Positions 17,835-26,244 of a stretch of 48,192 bases of DNA are shown piece by piece. The notes beneath the pieces are model-generated. The model saw only the letters and a list, made by a program, of their open reading frames with translations. It searched no databases and was not told where the DNA came from. Position 1 is the stretch's first letter. Each line of letters opens with the position of its first letter. This DNA comes from an uncultured Burkholderiales bacterium. Lineage in GTDB: Bacteria > Pseudomonadota > Gammaproteobacteria > Burkholderiales > Burkholderiaceae_E. The position numbers were made by a program, and so were the translations under genes. The DNA lies in assembly GCA_902826305.1 (NCBI GenBank), contig CADEEH010000018.1, positions 1 to 48,192 of the forward strand. Reading direction: 5' to 3'.

Positions 17835-18487
17835 GCGCGGTCGCGAATCTCGATGATCGACCGCGTCCGGCGCTGCGGGGCGCCGCCCGGGTCGGCATCG
17901 GCGGTCCGGTCGGATCCGGCAAGACCGCACTGCTCGAGCGGATGATCCCGCGCTTCGTCGCCCGCGGCACGAACCTCGCGGTGATCACCAACGACCTGGT
18001 CACGCAGGAGGACGCCGAACGCGTCAAGCGCAGCGGGCTGATCGATCCGGCGAGGGTCCGGGCGGTCGAGACCGGGGCCTGTCCGCACACCGCGATCCGC
18101 GAGGATCCGACGCTGAACCTGCAGACCGCCGAGGAGCTCGAGCGCGCCTGGCCCGGGCTGGAGCTGGTGCTGATCGAGAGCGGGGGCGACAACCTGGCGT
18201 CGACGTTCTCTCTCGACCTGGTCGACTACTGGCTGTTCGTGATCGACACCGCCGGCGGCGACGACATCCCGAGGAAACGCGGCCTGGGCATCCTGCAGTC
18301 CGACCTGCTCGTGATCAACAAGGTCGACCTGGCGCCGCACGTCGGCGTCGACATCGACCGGATGATGCGCGAGGGGCTGGACGTGCGACGCAACCGGCCG
18401 ATCCGGCTGACCAACTGCCGCACCGGCGACGGTGTCGACGAGGTGGTCCGCATCATCGCCCGCGAGGTGCTGTTTGAGGACTCCTGA
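17831..18487 (+). CDS. ureG: Urease accessory GTPase UreG
   Basis: A 218-residue SIMIBI-class GTPase that powers nickel insertion. The P-loop is [13 protein letters not shown] (about 26-38), the metal-binding CPH motif appears in [15 protein letters not shown], the switch region contains [12 protein letters not shown], and the base-recognition motif is [10 protein letters not shown]. The ATG overlaps the ureC stop (ATGA), giving coupled translation. No His-rich N-terminal extension is present. ureD follows eight bases later. Confidence 0.95.
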   Translation: MSAVANLDDRPRPALRGAARVGIGGPVGSGKTALLERMIPRFVARGTNLAVITNDLVTQEDAERVKRSGLIDPARVRAVETGACPHTAIREDPTLNLQTAEELERAWPGLELVLIESGGDNLASTFSLDLVDYWLFVIDTAGGDDIPRKRGLGILQSDLLVINKVDLAPHVGVDIDRMMREGLDVRRNRPIRLTNCRTGDGVDEVVRIIAREVLFEDS

Positions 18488-18495
18488 GCCGCTCG

Positions 18496-19317
18496 ATGGA
18501 AGACACCCAGGTCGACCTGAGCCTGCGCGATTCGGCCGAGGGAACGTGGATCGACCGGCAGCTGGTCCGCTACCCGTTCCATCTGGGCCGTTGCTGGCAC
18601 GTCGACGGCGATCCCGGAGGCATGCTGACCGGATATCTCCAGTGCACTTCCGGCGGCCTGTTCGCCGGCGACCGGATCCGCTGGCGGATCGCACTGGCCG
18701 CCGGTGCACGGGCGCACCTGACCTCGGCGGCGAGCACGATCGTCCACTCGATGCCGGGCGGATCGGCCTCGCAGCACGTGGTGATCGAAGCCGGAGCCGG
18801 TGCCTGGTTCGAATACCTGCCTGATCCGATGGTGCTGTTTCCGCAGGCGTCCGTCGACGTCGATCTGTCCGTCACGCTCGATCCGCAGGCCACCGTGATG
18901 CTGGCGGACCAGTACGTGGTCCACGACTACGAAGGCCGCGGGCGCGGATTCGAGCGGCTGTCGACCCGGCTCGCGGTGCGTGGGCCCGACGGGACCCCGC
19001 TGGTGATCGATCGATTCGACGTCACCGGGCAGACGTGGCAGGCTCGCCGTGCCGGACTCACCGGCGACCACGGTTGCATGGGCAGTTTCTTCGTGATCAC
19101 CCGGCACGGGGACCCGGTGGCACTGCTCGCGGCGATCCGGCAGGCGGTCGACTCGTGCGGCGCCTATGCGGGTGTCTCGCTGCTGCCGTCGAACGCCGGT
19201 GTGCTGCTGCGCTGCCTGGCGGCCGATGCGGTCGCACTGCGCGCGACGATCGAAGCCGCCTGGCGTGCCGTCCGGCGGCAGATGACAGGATGTGATCCGC
19301 GCCCACGGCGCAAGTGA
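18496..19317 (+). CDS. ureD: Urease accessory protein UreD
   Basis: A 273-residue scaffold (UreD/UreH family) that binds apo-urease and recruits UreF and UreG. Typical segments are YLQCTSGGLFAGDRIRWRI, the stretch AHLTSAASTIVHSMPGG, then WFEYLPDPMVLFPQA and the Asp-rich YVVHDYEGRGRGFE. Here it is last of the standard urease genes, although in many proteobacteria ureD comes first. It is followed after nine bases by a MoxR-type ATPase gene on the same strand, apparently in the same operon. Confidence 0.9.
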   Translation: MEDTQVDLSLRDSAEGTWIDRQLVRYPFHLGRCWHVDGDPGGMLTGYLQCTSGGLFAGDRIRWRIALAAGARAHLTSAASTIVHSMPGGSASQHVVIEAGAGAWFEYLPDPMVLFPQASVDVDLSVTLDPQATVMLADQYVVHDYEGRGRGFERLSTRLAVRGPDGTPLVIDRFDVTGQTWQARRAGLTGDHGCMGSFFVITRHGDPVALLAAIRQAVDSCGAYAGVSLLPSNAGVLLRCLAADAVALRATIEAAWRAVRRQMTGCDPRPRRK

Positions 19318-19326
19318 GGGCTGCCG

Positions 19327-20163
19327 ATGAAGATCGACCCACCCACGCACGACGCCGACGGCGTCGATCCGATGCACGGATTCCTGGTCGAGCAGGAGCC
19401 GTACTACCGATCGGTCGGCGACGAGGTCGCGTTGTTCGAGGCCGCCTACGCCAACCGGCTGCCGATGATGCTCAAGGGTCCGACCGGTTGCGGCAAGACC
19501 CGGTTCATCGAATACATGGCGTGGAGGCTCGGCAAGCCGCTGGTCACCGTCGCCTGCCACGAGGATCTGACCGCGTCGGATCTTGTCGGCCGCTACCTGC
19601 TCGACGAACGTGGCACCCGCTGGCACGACGGCCCGCTGACGATGGCGGTCCGCCACGGCGCGATCTGCTACCTCGACGAGATCGTCGAGGCGCGCCAGGA
19701 CACGACGGTCGTGATCCATCCGCTGACCGACGCCCGGCGGGTGCTGCCGCTGGAGAAGAAGGGCGAGGTGGTCCGGGCCCATCCGGACTTCCACCTGGTG
19801 ATCTCGTACAACCCGGGTTACCAGAACGTGCTGAAGGACCTGAAGACATCGACCAAGCAACGCTTCGGTGCACTGGACTTCGGCTGGCCGGATGAGGCGA
19901 TCGAGCAGGAAATCGTCTGCCACGAGAGCGGCGTGGACCCGCAGCATGCGGCGCAACTGGTCGCGATCGGCCACGGTTCGCGGGCATTGAAGGGGCACGG
20001 CCTCGACGAGGGAATCTCGACCCGGATGCTGGTCTACGCCGGCCAGCTGATCGCCCGCGGCGTCGCGCCGGCCACCGCCTGCGAGGTCGCGCTGGTGCGG
20101 CCGGTCAGCGACGACGACGACATCCGCGACGCGCTGCGTGCGGTGGTGGCCGCGCAGTTCTGA
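19327..20163 (+). CDS. CbbQ/NorQ-type MoxR-family AAA+ ATPase
   Basis: A 278-residue AAA+ ATPase of the MoxR branch that includes CbbQ, NirQ and NorQ, which act with a von Willebrand A partner to activate or insert metal into enzymes such as Rubisco and nitric oxide reductase. Walker A is GPTGCGKT (51-58), Walker [12 protein letters not shown] (about 112-122), and sensor 1 lies in [12 protein letters not shown]. The sequence [17 protein letters not shown] is characteristic of CbbQ/NorQ. It follows ureD by nine bases and precedes its VWA partner by seven. No Rubisco, NorB or NorC gene is in the window, so urease or amidase is the nearest candidate client. Confidence 0.9.
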   Translation: MKIDPPTHDADGVDPMHGFLVEQEPYYRSVGDEVALFEAAYANRLPMMLKGPTGCGKTRFIEYMAWRLGKPLVTVACHEDLTASDLVGRYLLDERGTRWHDGPLTMAVRHGAICYLDEIVEARQDTTVVIHPLTDARRVLPLEKKGEVVRAHPDFHLVISYNPGYQNVLKDLKTSTKQRFGALDFGWPDEAIEQEIVCHESGVDPQHAAQLVAIGHGSRALKGHGLDEGISTRMLVYAGQLIARGVAPATACEVALVRPVSDDDDIRDALRAVVAAQF

Positions 20164-20170
20164 GGACACG

Positions 20171-22444
20171 ATGGTCGACACCGATCGACTGCTCGGCACG
20201 TTTGCCGGCCAGCTCGCGCGGGTGCGTGCCGAACGCGGCGCCTACTCGGCGATGCTGCTGGACGAGCGGCTCAGGGCACTGGCCGACGCCGGCGCGGGCG
20301 CAGGGACGATCGTCGAGTTCGGCCGTGTCTTCGACCGCTTCCCACCGCCGGCGGCCGATCGCAATGCGGGCCGCCTGTTGCTGCTGATGGTCACGCTGGC
20401 CAAAGGCCCCGCGTCGGCGCAGCTCGATCGCGTGGCCGCCGCGCTGGCCGGGCTGCCGCCGAAGTGGCTGGATGCCGACGCGTTCGATCTGGTCTGCGAC
20501 ACCATCGAGGAAGTCGCTGCCGCGGTGCCGGATGCAACCGGCGAGCTGGCCGCCGCGTTGCCCGCACTGACCGCCACGATGACAACCGCCGCCTGGAGTC
20601 GCTGGACGCGCTGGGGCGTGCAGCAGCAGCATGACGACCTCGCATCGACGATCCATTGGCTGCGCCGTGATTCGGTCGAATCGCGGACCGCGATGAAAAG
20701 CGCCGGGCTGGAGAAGGTGTTCGAGGACCTGCGCCGTGCCCTTGCACTCGCGGTGCGTGCGCTCTGGCGTGCACCGTGGGAGCTGCGCACGCTGGAGACA
20801 CGCAACGCCGCGCAACGCGACAAGGCGCCGCGTGTGCGTTTCGAATCCGGGGCGATCCTGGTGCCGCCCACGCTGGAGCCGGTGCCCGGCATCGCAACGA
20901 ACCGTCTCTACCTCGCGGCGGTGATGCATGCCGCCGCGCATCTGGAATTCTCGTCGCAACGGTTCCCGGTGCGCACCCTGAAGCCGGCGCAGGTGGCGCT
21001 GGTCTCGCTGATCGAGGACGCCCGTGTCGAGGCGCTGGCGATGCGCCGGTTCCCGGGCCTGGCCCGGCTCTGGCGCGCCTGCCATGTCGCCCGGCCCTCG
21101 CCGCTGCTGGCCGCGCCGCTGCTGTTCCAGCGTCTGTCGCGTGCACTGGCCGATCCCGCGTACGAGGACGATGGCGAGTGGATCCGCAAGGGCCGCACGA
21201 TGTTCGACGCCGCCGTGTCGCGCTGGGACGACCCGGCGATCGCCCGCGAGATCGGCGGACTGCTCGGCAACGACCTCGGCCAGATGCGCGTGCGCTTCGA
21301 TTTCCGCGCCTATCAGGTCGAACCGCCATATCGCGACGATCACCTCGGCTTGTGGGATCTCGGCGATCCGCCCGGCCCGCCGCCGGAGGACGCGGATGTC
21401 CTCTGGCAGGCGGCCCAGCCGCAGCCGGCCGACGCCGATCCGCCGGACGATCGGCTGGAAGACGAAGCCGACGAGTCGGAGCGCGGCAAACCCGATGCGG
21501 TCTCGCCGATGCCGCTGGCACCGGGCACCGACCTGGCGCCGCCGGCGCAGAACCGACACGAGTATCCCGAGTGGGACTATCTGATCGACGCCGAACGCCC
21601 GGCATGGGCGACGGTGTTCGAACGGCCGATCGTCATCGGCCCCGATGATCCCGGGCTGCTGCCTGCGCCGGGGGAGGCTCGGCTGGTCAAGCGGCTGGTC
21701 GGCATGGCGATGTCGATGAACGACGAGCGCCCGGTGCGGATGATGCGACAACTCGAAGGTGATCGCCTCGATCTCGAAGCCGCGATCCGGGCCGCGATCG
21801 ACCTGCGCACCGGCGTCGTGCCGTCGGCGCGCCTGTACGAGACACGCGCACGGGCGCAGCGCGACACCGCGGTGCTGTTGCTGCTGGACTCGTCGCGCTC
21901 GACCGGCAAGACCACCGCCAGTGACGGACGCACGGTGATCGAACTGACGCGGCAGGCCGCGCTGCTGTTCGGCGAGGCGCTGTCGCGGCTCGGCGACCGC
22001 TTCGCGATCGATGCGTTCCGCTCGGCCGGCCGTCAGGACGTGGAATACCTGGTCATCAAGGACTTCGACCAGCGCTTCGACGAGGACACCAGACGCCGCC
22101 TGGGACGGCTCGACGCGGATCGCTCGACGCGGATGGGGGCCGCGCTGCGCCACGCCGGGACCCGGTTCGCGACGATTCGTGCACGTCGCCGGCTGCTGAT
22201 CATGGTCACCGACGGCGCGCCGTACGACATCGATATCTTCGATTCCCGCTACCTGGTCCAGGATGCCCGTGTCGCGGCGCACGCCTTGCGCCGCCAGGGT
22301 ATCGCGACGCTGTGCCTGAGCCTGGATCGCGCCAGCACCGAGGCCACGGCCCGCGTGTTCGGCGAACGCAACCACCAGACACTCGATCATCTGCACAAGC
22401 TGCCGGAACGGTTGTCCGGACTGTATCTGAGGGTGATGCGATGA
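20171..22444 (+). CDS. CbbO/NorD-type VWA-domain activation protein
   Basis: A 757-residue partner of the upstream AAA+ ATPase. The C-terminal third is a von Willebrand A domain: TAVLLLLDSSRST with a DxSxS MIDAS site at residues 573-577, then STRMGAALRHAG and a final LIMVTDGAPYDIDIF. The N-terminal two thirds are helical, as in CbbO and NorD, with the typical segment NRLYLAAVMHAAAHLEFSS and a central acidic, Pro-rich linker. In known pairs the VWA protein recruits the client and the hexameric ATPase remodels it. The ATG at 20171 has GAGG nearby. It is the last large gene of the amide/urease operon. Confidence 0.9.
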   Translation: MVDTDRLLGTFAGQLARVRAERGAYSAMLLDERLRALADAGAGAGTIVEFGRVFDRFPPPAADRNAGRLLLLMVTLAKGPASAQLDRVAAALAGLPPKWLDADAFDLVCDTIEEVAAAVPDATGELAAALPALTATMTTAAWSRWTRWGVQQQHDDLASTIHWLRRDSVESRTAMKSAGLEKVFEDLRRALALAVRALWRAPWELRTLETRNAAQRDKAPRVRFESGAILVPPTLEPVPGIATNRLYLAAVMHAAAHLEFSSQRFPVRTLKPAQVALVSLIEDARVEALAMRRFPGLARLWRACHVARPSPLLAAPLLFQRLSRALADPAYEDDGEWIRKGRTMFDAAVSRWDDPAIAREIGGLLGNDLGQMRVRFDFRAYQVEPPYRDDHLGLWDLGDPPGPPPEDADVLWQAAQPQPADADPPDDRLEDEADESERGKPDAVSPMPLAPGTDLAPPAQNRHEYPEWDYLIDAERPAWATVFERPIVIGPDDPGLLPAPGEARLVKRLVGMAMSMNDERPVRMMRQLEGDRLDLEAAIRAAIDLRTGVVPSARLYETRARAQRDTAVLLLLDSSRSTGKTTASDGRTVIELTRQAALLFGEALSRLGDRFAIDAFRSAGRQDVEYLVIKDFDQRFDEDTRRRLGRLDADRSTRMGAALRHAGTRFATIRARRRLLIMVTDGAPYDIDIFDSRYLVQDARVAAHALRRQGIATLCLSLDRASTEATARVFGERNHQTLDHLHKLPERLSGLYLRVMR

Positions 22445-22561
22445 CACGGGCACGGCACCTTGCCCACGGGTGTGGTGTCCGGACGAATCCGCCGGCGCCC
22501 ACGCCGCGTATCAGGGACATGCGGCCGGGAACTCGCGGCCGACCCCAACGAGGAAAAGACG

Positions 22562-22783
22562 ATGCCAGTCCATCCGATGACCGATGAATTCGCCCGTGCG
22601 TTCGTCGGTCCCGCTGCGCCGATCGGTGCGCCGAGTGCGCACATGGCGGCTCGAGGGGCGACGGGTCGTCGACCGATGCGCACGGTGCTGATCTGGTCCG
22701 GCTTCGTTCTCGGCGCCGCCGGCTACGTCACGCTGCTGGCGTTGATCATCTCGGTCGGACTCACCGGCGCGGTGAACGCCTGA
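22562..22783 (+). CDS. Small predicted membrane protein at the end of the urease operon
   Basis: A 73-residue protein I do not recognise. The N-terminal 40 residues are hydrophilic (MPVHPMTDEFARAF then Ala/Gly-rich), and a single membrane helix covers about 41-66 (VLIWSGFVLGAAGYVTLLAL). GAGGA at about 22550-22554 supports the ATG. It lies 117 bases after the VWA gene on the same strand and converges on the anti-sigma gene. It may belong to the operon, but its role is unknown. Codon use looks like its neighbours. Confidence 0.6.
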   Translation: MPVHPMTDEFARAFVGPAAPIGAPSAHMAARGATGRRPMRTVLIWSGFVLGAAGYVTLLALIISVGLTGAVNA

Positions 22784-22822
22784 CGCGGCAGGCACCGCCG
22801 TCGCGGGGCGAGGCCGATCGTC

Positions 22823-23665
22823 TCAAGTCCCCTGCAGCCTGAGCCACCTGCCCTTGTACAACACCGGCCCGGTCGGTGCCGGTCCCGGTGATCCGCCTTT
22901 CGGTTCCAGGCTGATCGCCAGCACCTGGGCCCGCTCCAGCGAATCGAGCACGGCACCCTGGATCGGAACCTGATCCGGATCACGACCCAACAGACCGAGC
23001 GACCGGGGTGTGCCGGTCGTATCGATCGCCCACAGTTCCAGCGCGCGATCGTCGGGAACCGCGGGCATGGCCACGATCCGCACCTGCAGCACCGGCCGAT
23101 CGGCGCTTCGGGTCAGCACCAGCGCGACCGCACCGGCATCGTCGCTCAGCGACGCAAAATGGGTCGGCTCGACCGGCAACGGGGAACGCAACACGAGCCA
23201 TCCTGCCAGCAGGACGACCACGGCCGTGCTGGCGAGGGCCCAGCCCTGCCAGAACCGCATCCGGGTACGTAATCCGTCGACAACCTCGGCCCAGGGTGTG
23301 GTGGCCCCGCGGTCGGCATCATCGATCGACGGCCGGGTCGCGGCGCCGCCAGCGGACTGGGCACGCGCCGGCGGTGTCGGCACGACCCGCGGCACCGGGT
23401 CGATGGGGGCCGCGACGGGTCCCGCCGCGGCCTGCCCGCGGATCCGCCGTTCGATCGCGAGCCAGGTCTGGGACGACGGCACGACGCCACGGCCCCGCAG
23501 CGCCCAGTCGAGCAGCCGGTCCTGCCACCAGTGGACCATCCCCTGCAACTGGCGGTCGCCGGCGAGCCAGCGCTCGAATCGTCGGCGCGCGTGCCCGCGC
23601 AGCGTGCCCAACGCGTACTGGGCGGCAAGCAGCTCACGCAGTCGGGGCTTGCCGTCGATCCTCAC
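22823..23665 (-). CDS. Anti-sigma factor, RskA-like
   Basis: A 280-residue single-pass membrane anti-sigma factor. The N-terminal part (LRELLAAQYALGTLRGHARRRFERWL) is the zinc-free anti-sigma domain that precedes a WQDRLLDWA segment. A membrane helix lies near 145-165 (WALASTAVVVLLAGWLVL), and the periplasmic part is an anti-sigma-K C-terminal domain with ALELWAIDTTGTPRSLGLL. The GTG at 23665 overlaps the sigma gene stop (GTGA), the usual arrangement for such pairs. It would hold the ECF sigma factor inactive until a periplasmic signal triggers its release. Confidence 0.88.
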   Translation of the reverse strand: MRIDGKPRLRELLAAQYALGTLRGHARRRFERWLAGDRQLQGMVHWWQDRLLDWALRGRGVVPSSQTWLAIERRIRGQAAAGPVAAPIDPVPRVVPTPPARAQSAGGAATRPSIDDADRGATTPWAEVVDGLRTRMRFWQGWALASTAVVVLLAGWLVLRSPLPVEPTHFASLSDDAGAVALVLTRSADRPVLQVRIVAMPAVPDDRALELWAIDTTGTPRSLGLLGRDPDQVPIQGAVLDSLERAQVLAISLEPKGGSPGPAPTGPVLYKGRWLRLQGT

Positions 23666-24258
23666 GTCAGCCCGCCCAGGCACTCCCGCAGCCGCGAAAG
23701 CCCCCGTCGCACCCAGGTCTTCACGGTGCCCAGCGGGACACTGAGGTGTTCGGCCATCTCGCCATGTGACAGGCCGCGGAAGTAGGCCAGTGCGATCGCC
23801 TGGCGTTGCCCGCCGTCGAGCTGCTTCAGACAATGGCCGAGCAGCGCCCGGTCCTGCGAACCGATCAGGCGCTGGGCGGGACCGGGATCGGGATCCTCGA
23901 TCTCGCCGGCCTCGGTGTCGTCGAGGTTCGTGGTCTGTTCGCCGCGCCGGCGCAGATGGTCGAGAGCCCGATGGCGGACGATCGACACCATCCAGGTCAT
24001 CGGTTGGGCCAGTTCGCGGCGGTACTCCCCCGCGTGTTGCCAGATCGCCACGTAGGCGTCCTGCAGCACTTCCTCGGCGAGTTCGCGTCGACGCAGCAGC
24101 CTGAGCGCAAAACCGAGCAGCGGCGACGCGGTCCGGTCGTACAACTGCTTCAGTGCATCCGCATCACGTCCAGCGACCTGGCCCAGCAGCGCGGCCAGCG
24201 CCTCGCCGTCGCTCCGGCCGGCGCTGCCGCCCTGCGGGCCGATGCGATTCGTCTCCAT
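23662..24258 (-). CDS. ECF RNA polymerase sigma factor (SigK-like)
   Basis: A 198-residue group IV sigma factor. Region 2 contains LYDRTASPLLGFALRLLRRRELAEEVLQDAY split over residues 38-70, with VAIWQHAGEYR after it. Region 4 is QRQAIALAYFRGLSHGEMAEHL with the helix-turn-helix VPLGTVKTWVRRGL. The partner anti-sigma gene overlaps its 3' end. The ATG at 24258 (METNRIG) is preferred on family length; an ATG at 24297 is possible, and neither has a strong ribosome-binding site. It is divergent from the DUF4331 gene, which it probably controls. Confidence 0.9.
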   Translation of the reverse strand: METNRIGPQGGSAGRSDGEALAALLGQVAGRDADALKQLYDRTASPLLGFALRLLRRRELAEEVLQDAYVAIWQHAGEYRRELAQPMTWMVSIVRHRALDHLRRRGEQTTNLDDTEAGEIEDPDPGPAQRLIGSQDRALLGHCLKQLDGGQRQAIALAYFRGLSHGEMAEHLSVPLGTVKTWVRRGLSRLRECLGGLT

Positions 24259-24402
24259 GGACCGAGTGTTACGCGCAAACCGGCCGAACGGATGCATGAC
24301 CGGGCGCGATGCAGGGGCGGAGGGACCGCGCGCACGATGGACGCCGGCTTTCTTTCACGGGGCTGAATCCGATCGGCGTCCTGGTTCGTAAAGCCGGCAC
24401 TG

Positions 24403-24426
24403 CCATCCAGATTCCCATCCAGATTC
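24403..24426 (+). repeat. Tandem duplication of 12 bases in the DUF4331 leader
   Basis: CCATCCAGATTC occurs twice in direct succession (24403-24414 and 24415-24426), just 15 bases before the GAGGAGG ribosome-binding site. Upstream, TGAATCC at 24364-24370 and CGTAAA at 24387-24392 might be an ECF-type -35/-10 pair, though this is weak. Confidence 0.5.
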
Positions 24427-24452
24427 CTTTCCCCCGCCCCGAGGAGGTCGAC

Positions 24453-25934
24453 GTGACACCTGTACCCAAGCACGCGCTGCTGGCCGGCGCATTGTTCGCA
24501 ACCGCGGCCGCCGGACCGCAGGCCCTCGCCTCGAGCCACCGAGAGGCACCGTTCATCACCCAGTTGCCGAAGGTCGACGGCACGGATTTCTACATGTTCC
24601 GCAGCTACGAGTCCGGTCGCCAGGGCTACGTGACGCTGATCGCCAACTACCTGCCGAAGCAGGACGCCTACGGCGGACCGAACTACTTCTCGCTCGACGA
24701 CAAGGCGCTGTACGAAATCCACGTCGACAACAACGGTGATGCCCGCGAGGACATCACGTTCCAGTTCCGTTTCACCAATACGCTGAAGGACATCGCGCTG
24801 CCGATCAGCGGACAGAACGTGTCGATCCCGCTGACCCAGGCCGGTGTGTTGTCCGGCGTCAATCCGGCGCTGCTCAATGTGCGCGAGACGTACACCGTGG
24901 ATATCGTCCGCGGCGACCGGCGCGGCGGGCAGCGCGGATCGATCACCAATGCCGCCGGCGGCGGCGCCACGTTCGACAAGCCGGTGGACAACATCGGCGA
25001 CAAGACGTTCGGCGGCGCGGGCAACTATTCCTCGTACGCCAATGCCCACATCCACAACGTCAACATCCCGGGCTGCGCCGGCGGACGGGTGTTCGTCGGC
25101 CAGCGCAAGGAAGGGTTCGCGGTCGCGCTCGGCCGCACGTTCGACCTGATCAACCTGAATCCGCTCGGACCCGCGAATGGCAACAGGAACACACTCGAGG
25201 AAAAGAATGTCACCTCGCTCGCGCTCGAGGTTCCGATCAGCTGCCTGACCGCGGGCAACGAACCGGTGATCGGCGCCTGGACCACCGCCAGCAAGCGCCA
25301 GGGACAGATCCTGGATCCGACCCCGGCACAGGGACTGGCCCGCACCGCGGTGCAGGGCGGACCCTGGGTGCAGGTGTCGCGCGTCGGGATGCCGCTGGTC
25401 AACGAAGTGGTGATCGGCCTGAAGGACAAGGACCGGTTCAATTCATCCAAGCCGAAGGACGACGGCCAGTTCGCCGCGTACGTCACCAACCCGACCCTGC
25501 CGGCGCTGATCCAGACGCTGTTCCCGAGTGCACCGGCACCAACCAAGTTCCCGCGCCAGGACCTGGTGGTCGCGTTCCTGACCGGCGTGCCCGGCCTGAA
25601 CAAGCCGGCAACCGTCACCGCCTCGGAGATGCTGCGCCTCAACACCTCGATCGCAGCGGTGGCCGCAAACGCCCAGAATCCTCTCGGCGTGCTCGGCAAC
25701 GACACCGCCGGGTTCCCGAACGGACGCCGTCCGGGCGACGATGTCGTCGACATCGAACTCAGGGTCGCGATGGGTGTGTTGTGCACGCTGAACAATCCGT
25801 CGGCCTTCGGTTGTGTCGCCACCGACGCACCGGCCGGTGCCGCGCCGATCACCGACGGTGCGTTCGTCAATGCCGGCGTGTTCTACACGACCTTCCCGTA
25901 CCTGACCACGCCGCTGCCCGGCTCACCCGACTGA
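24453..25934 (+). CDS. DUF4331 family exported protein
   Basis: A 493-residue exported protein of the DUF4331 family, function unknown. The GTG at 24453 follows a strong GAGGAGG. A signal peptide (about 1-28, ending PQALA) leads into the family's opening ASSHREAPFITQLPKVDGTDFYMF, followed by repeated beta-rich segments and conserved GGRVFVGQRKEGFAVALGRTFD. The mature protein begins next to a Ser-His-Arg-Glu motif typical of the family. It begins a four-gene set with a lipoprotein, a TPR-like protein and a HupE-like protein, divergent from an ECF sigma factor. The set suggests an envelope or metal-related stress role, but this is inference. Confidence 0.88.
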   Translation: MTPVPKHALLAGALFATAAAGPQALASSHREAPFITQLPKVDGTDFYMFRSYESGRQGYVTLIANYLPKQDAYGGPNYFSLDDKALYEIHVDNNGDAREDITFQFRFTNTLKDIALPISGQNVSIPLTQAGVLSGVNPALLNVRETYTVDIVRGDRRGGQRGSITNAAGGGATFDKPVDNIGDKTFGGAGNYSSYANAHIHNVNIPGCAGGRVFVGQRKEGFAVALGRTFDLINLNPLGPANGNRNTLEEKNVTSLALEVPISCLTAGNEPVIGAWTTASKRQGQILDPTPAQGLARTAVQGGPWVQVSRVGMPLVNEVVIGLKDKDRFNSSKPKDDGQFAAYVTNPTLPALIQTLFPSAPAPTKFPRQDLVVAFLTGVPGLNKPATVTASEMLRLNTSIAAVAANAQNPLGVLGNDTAGFPNGRRPGDDVVDIELRVAMGVLCTLNNPSAFGCVATDAPAGAAPITDGAFVNAGVFYTTFPYLTTPLPGSPD

Positions 25935-25955
25935 CATCGAATCGAGGAGTTCTTC

Positions 25956-26237
25956 ATGCGACAACGACAGATGCTCGCCGGCGCGATCGTGGCCAGCGCG
26001 ATCCTCGCCGGATGCGGCGGGGACGGCGGCTCGGACGCCGCGACACCGGCGCCGGTGGGCGCCTCACCCGCACCGGCAGACAACAGCAGGGTGCCGGCCG
26101 AGGCGATGGCGACCAGCGCCGCGTTCATGACCTTCCTGAAGGCGTTCGTGGCCGGTGATTCCGAGACCGAGGAGCCGCGCTCGCTGGATGTGGGCGAGGC
26201 CGGGTCGAACGACAGCGCCGAACCCGACCCGGTCTGA
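25956..26237 (+). CDS. Small predicted lipoprotein
   Basis: A 93-residue protein with a lipoprotein signal: MRQRQMLAGAIVASAILAGC, with the lipobox LAGC placing the lipidated Cys at residue 20. The mature part is short, Gly/Ala/Pro-rich, with one helical patch (AFMTFLKAFVAGD) and an acidic tail. GAGGAG lies upstream of the ATG. It is 21 bases after the DUF4331 gene and seven before the TPR-like gene. Similar small proteins accompany DUF4331/HupE sets, but I know of no function. Confidence 0.75.
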   Translation: MRQRQMLAGAIVASAILAGCGGDGGSDAATPAPVGASPAPADNSRVPAEAMATSAAFMTFLKAFVAGDSETEEPRSLDVGEAGSNDSAEPDPV

Positions 26238-26244
26238 GCGGACG

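Noticed and set aside
20105-22453. A long reverse-strand frame opposite the CbbO/NorD-type gene
   Set aside because: The forward frame has a VWA domain and operon spacing; the reverse translation is low-complexity and motif-free.
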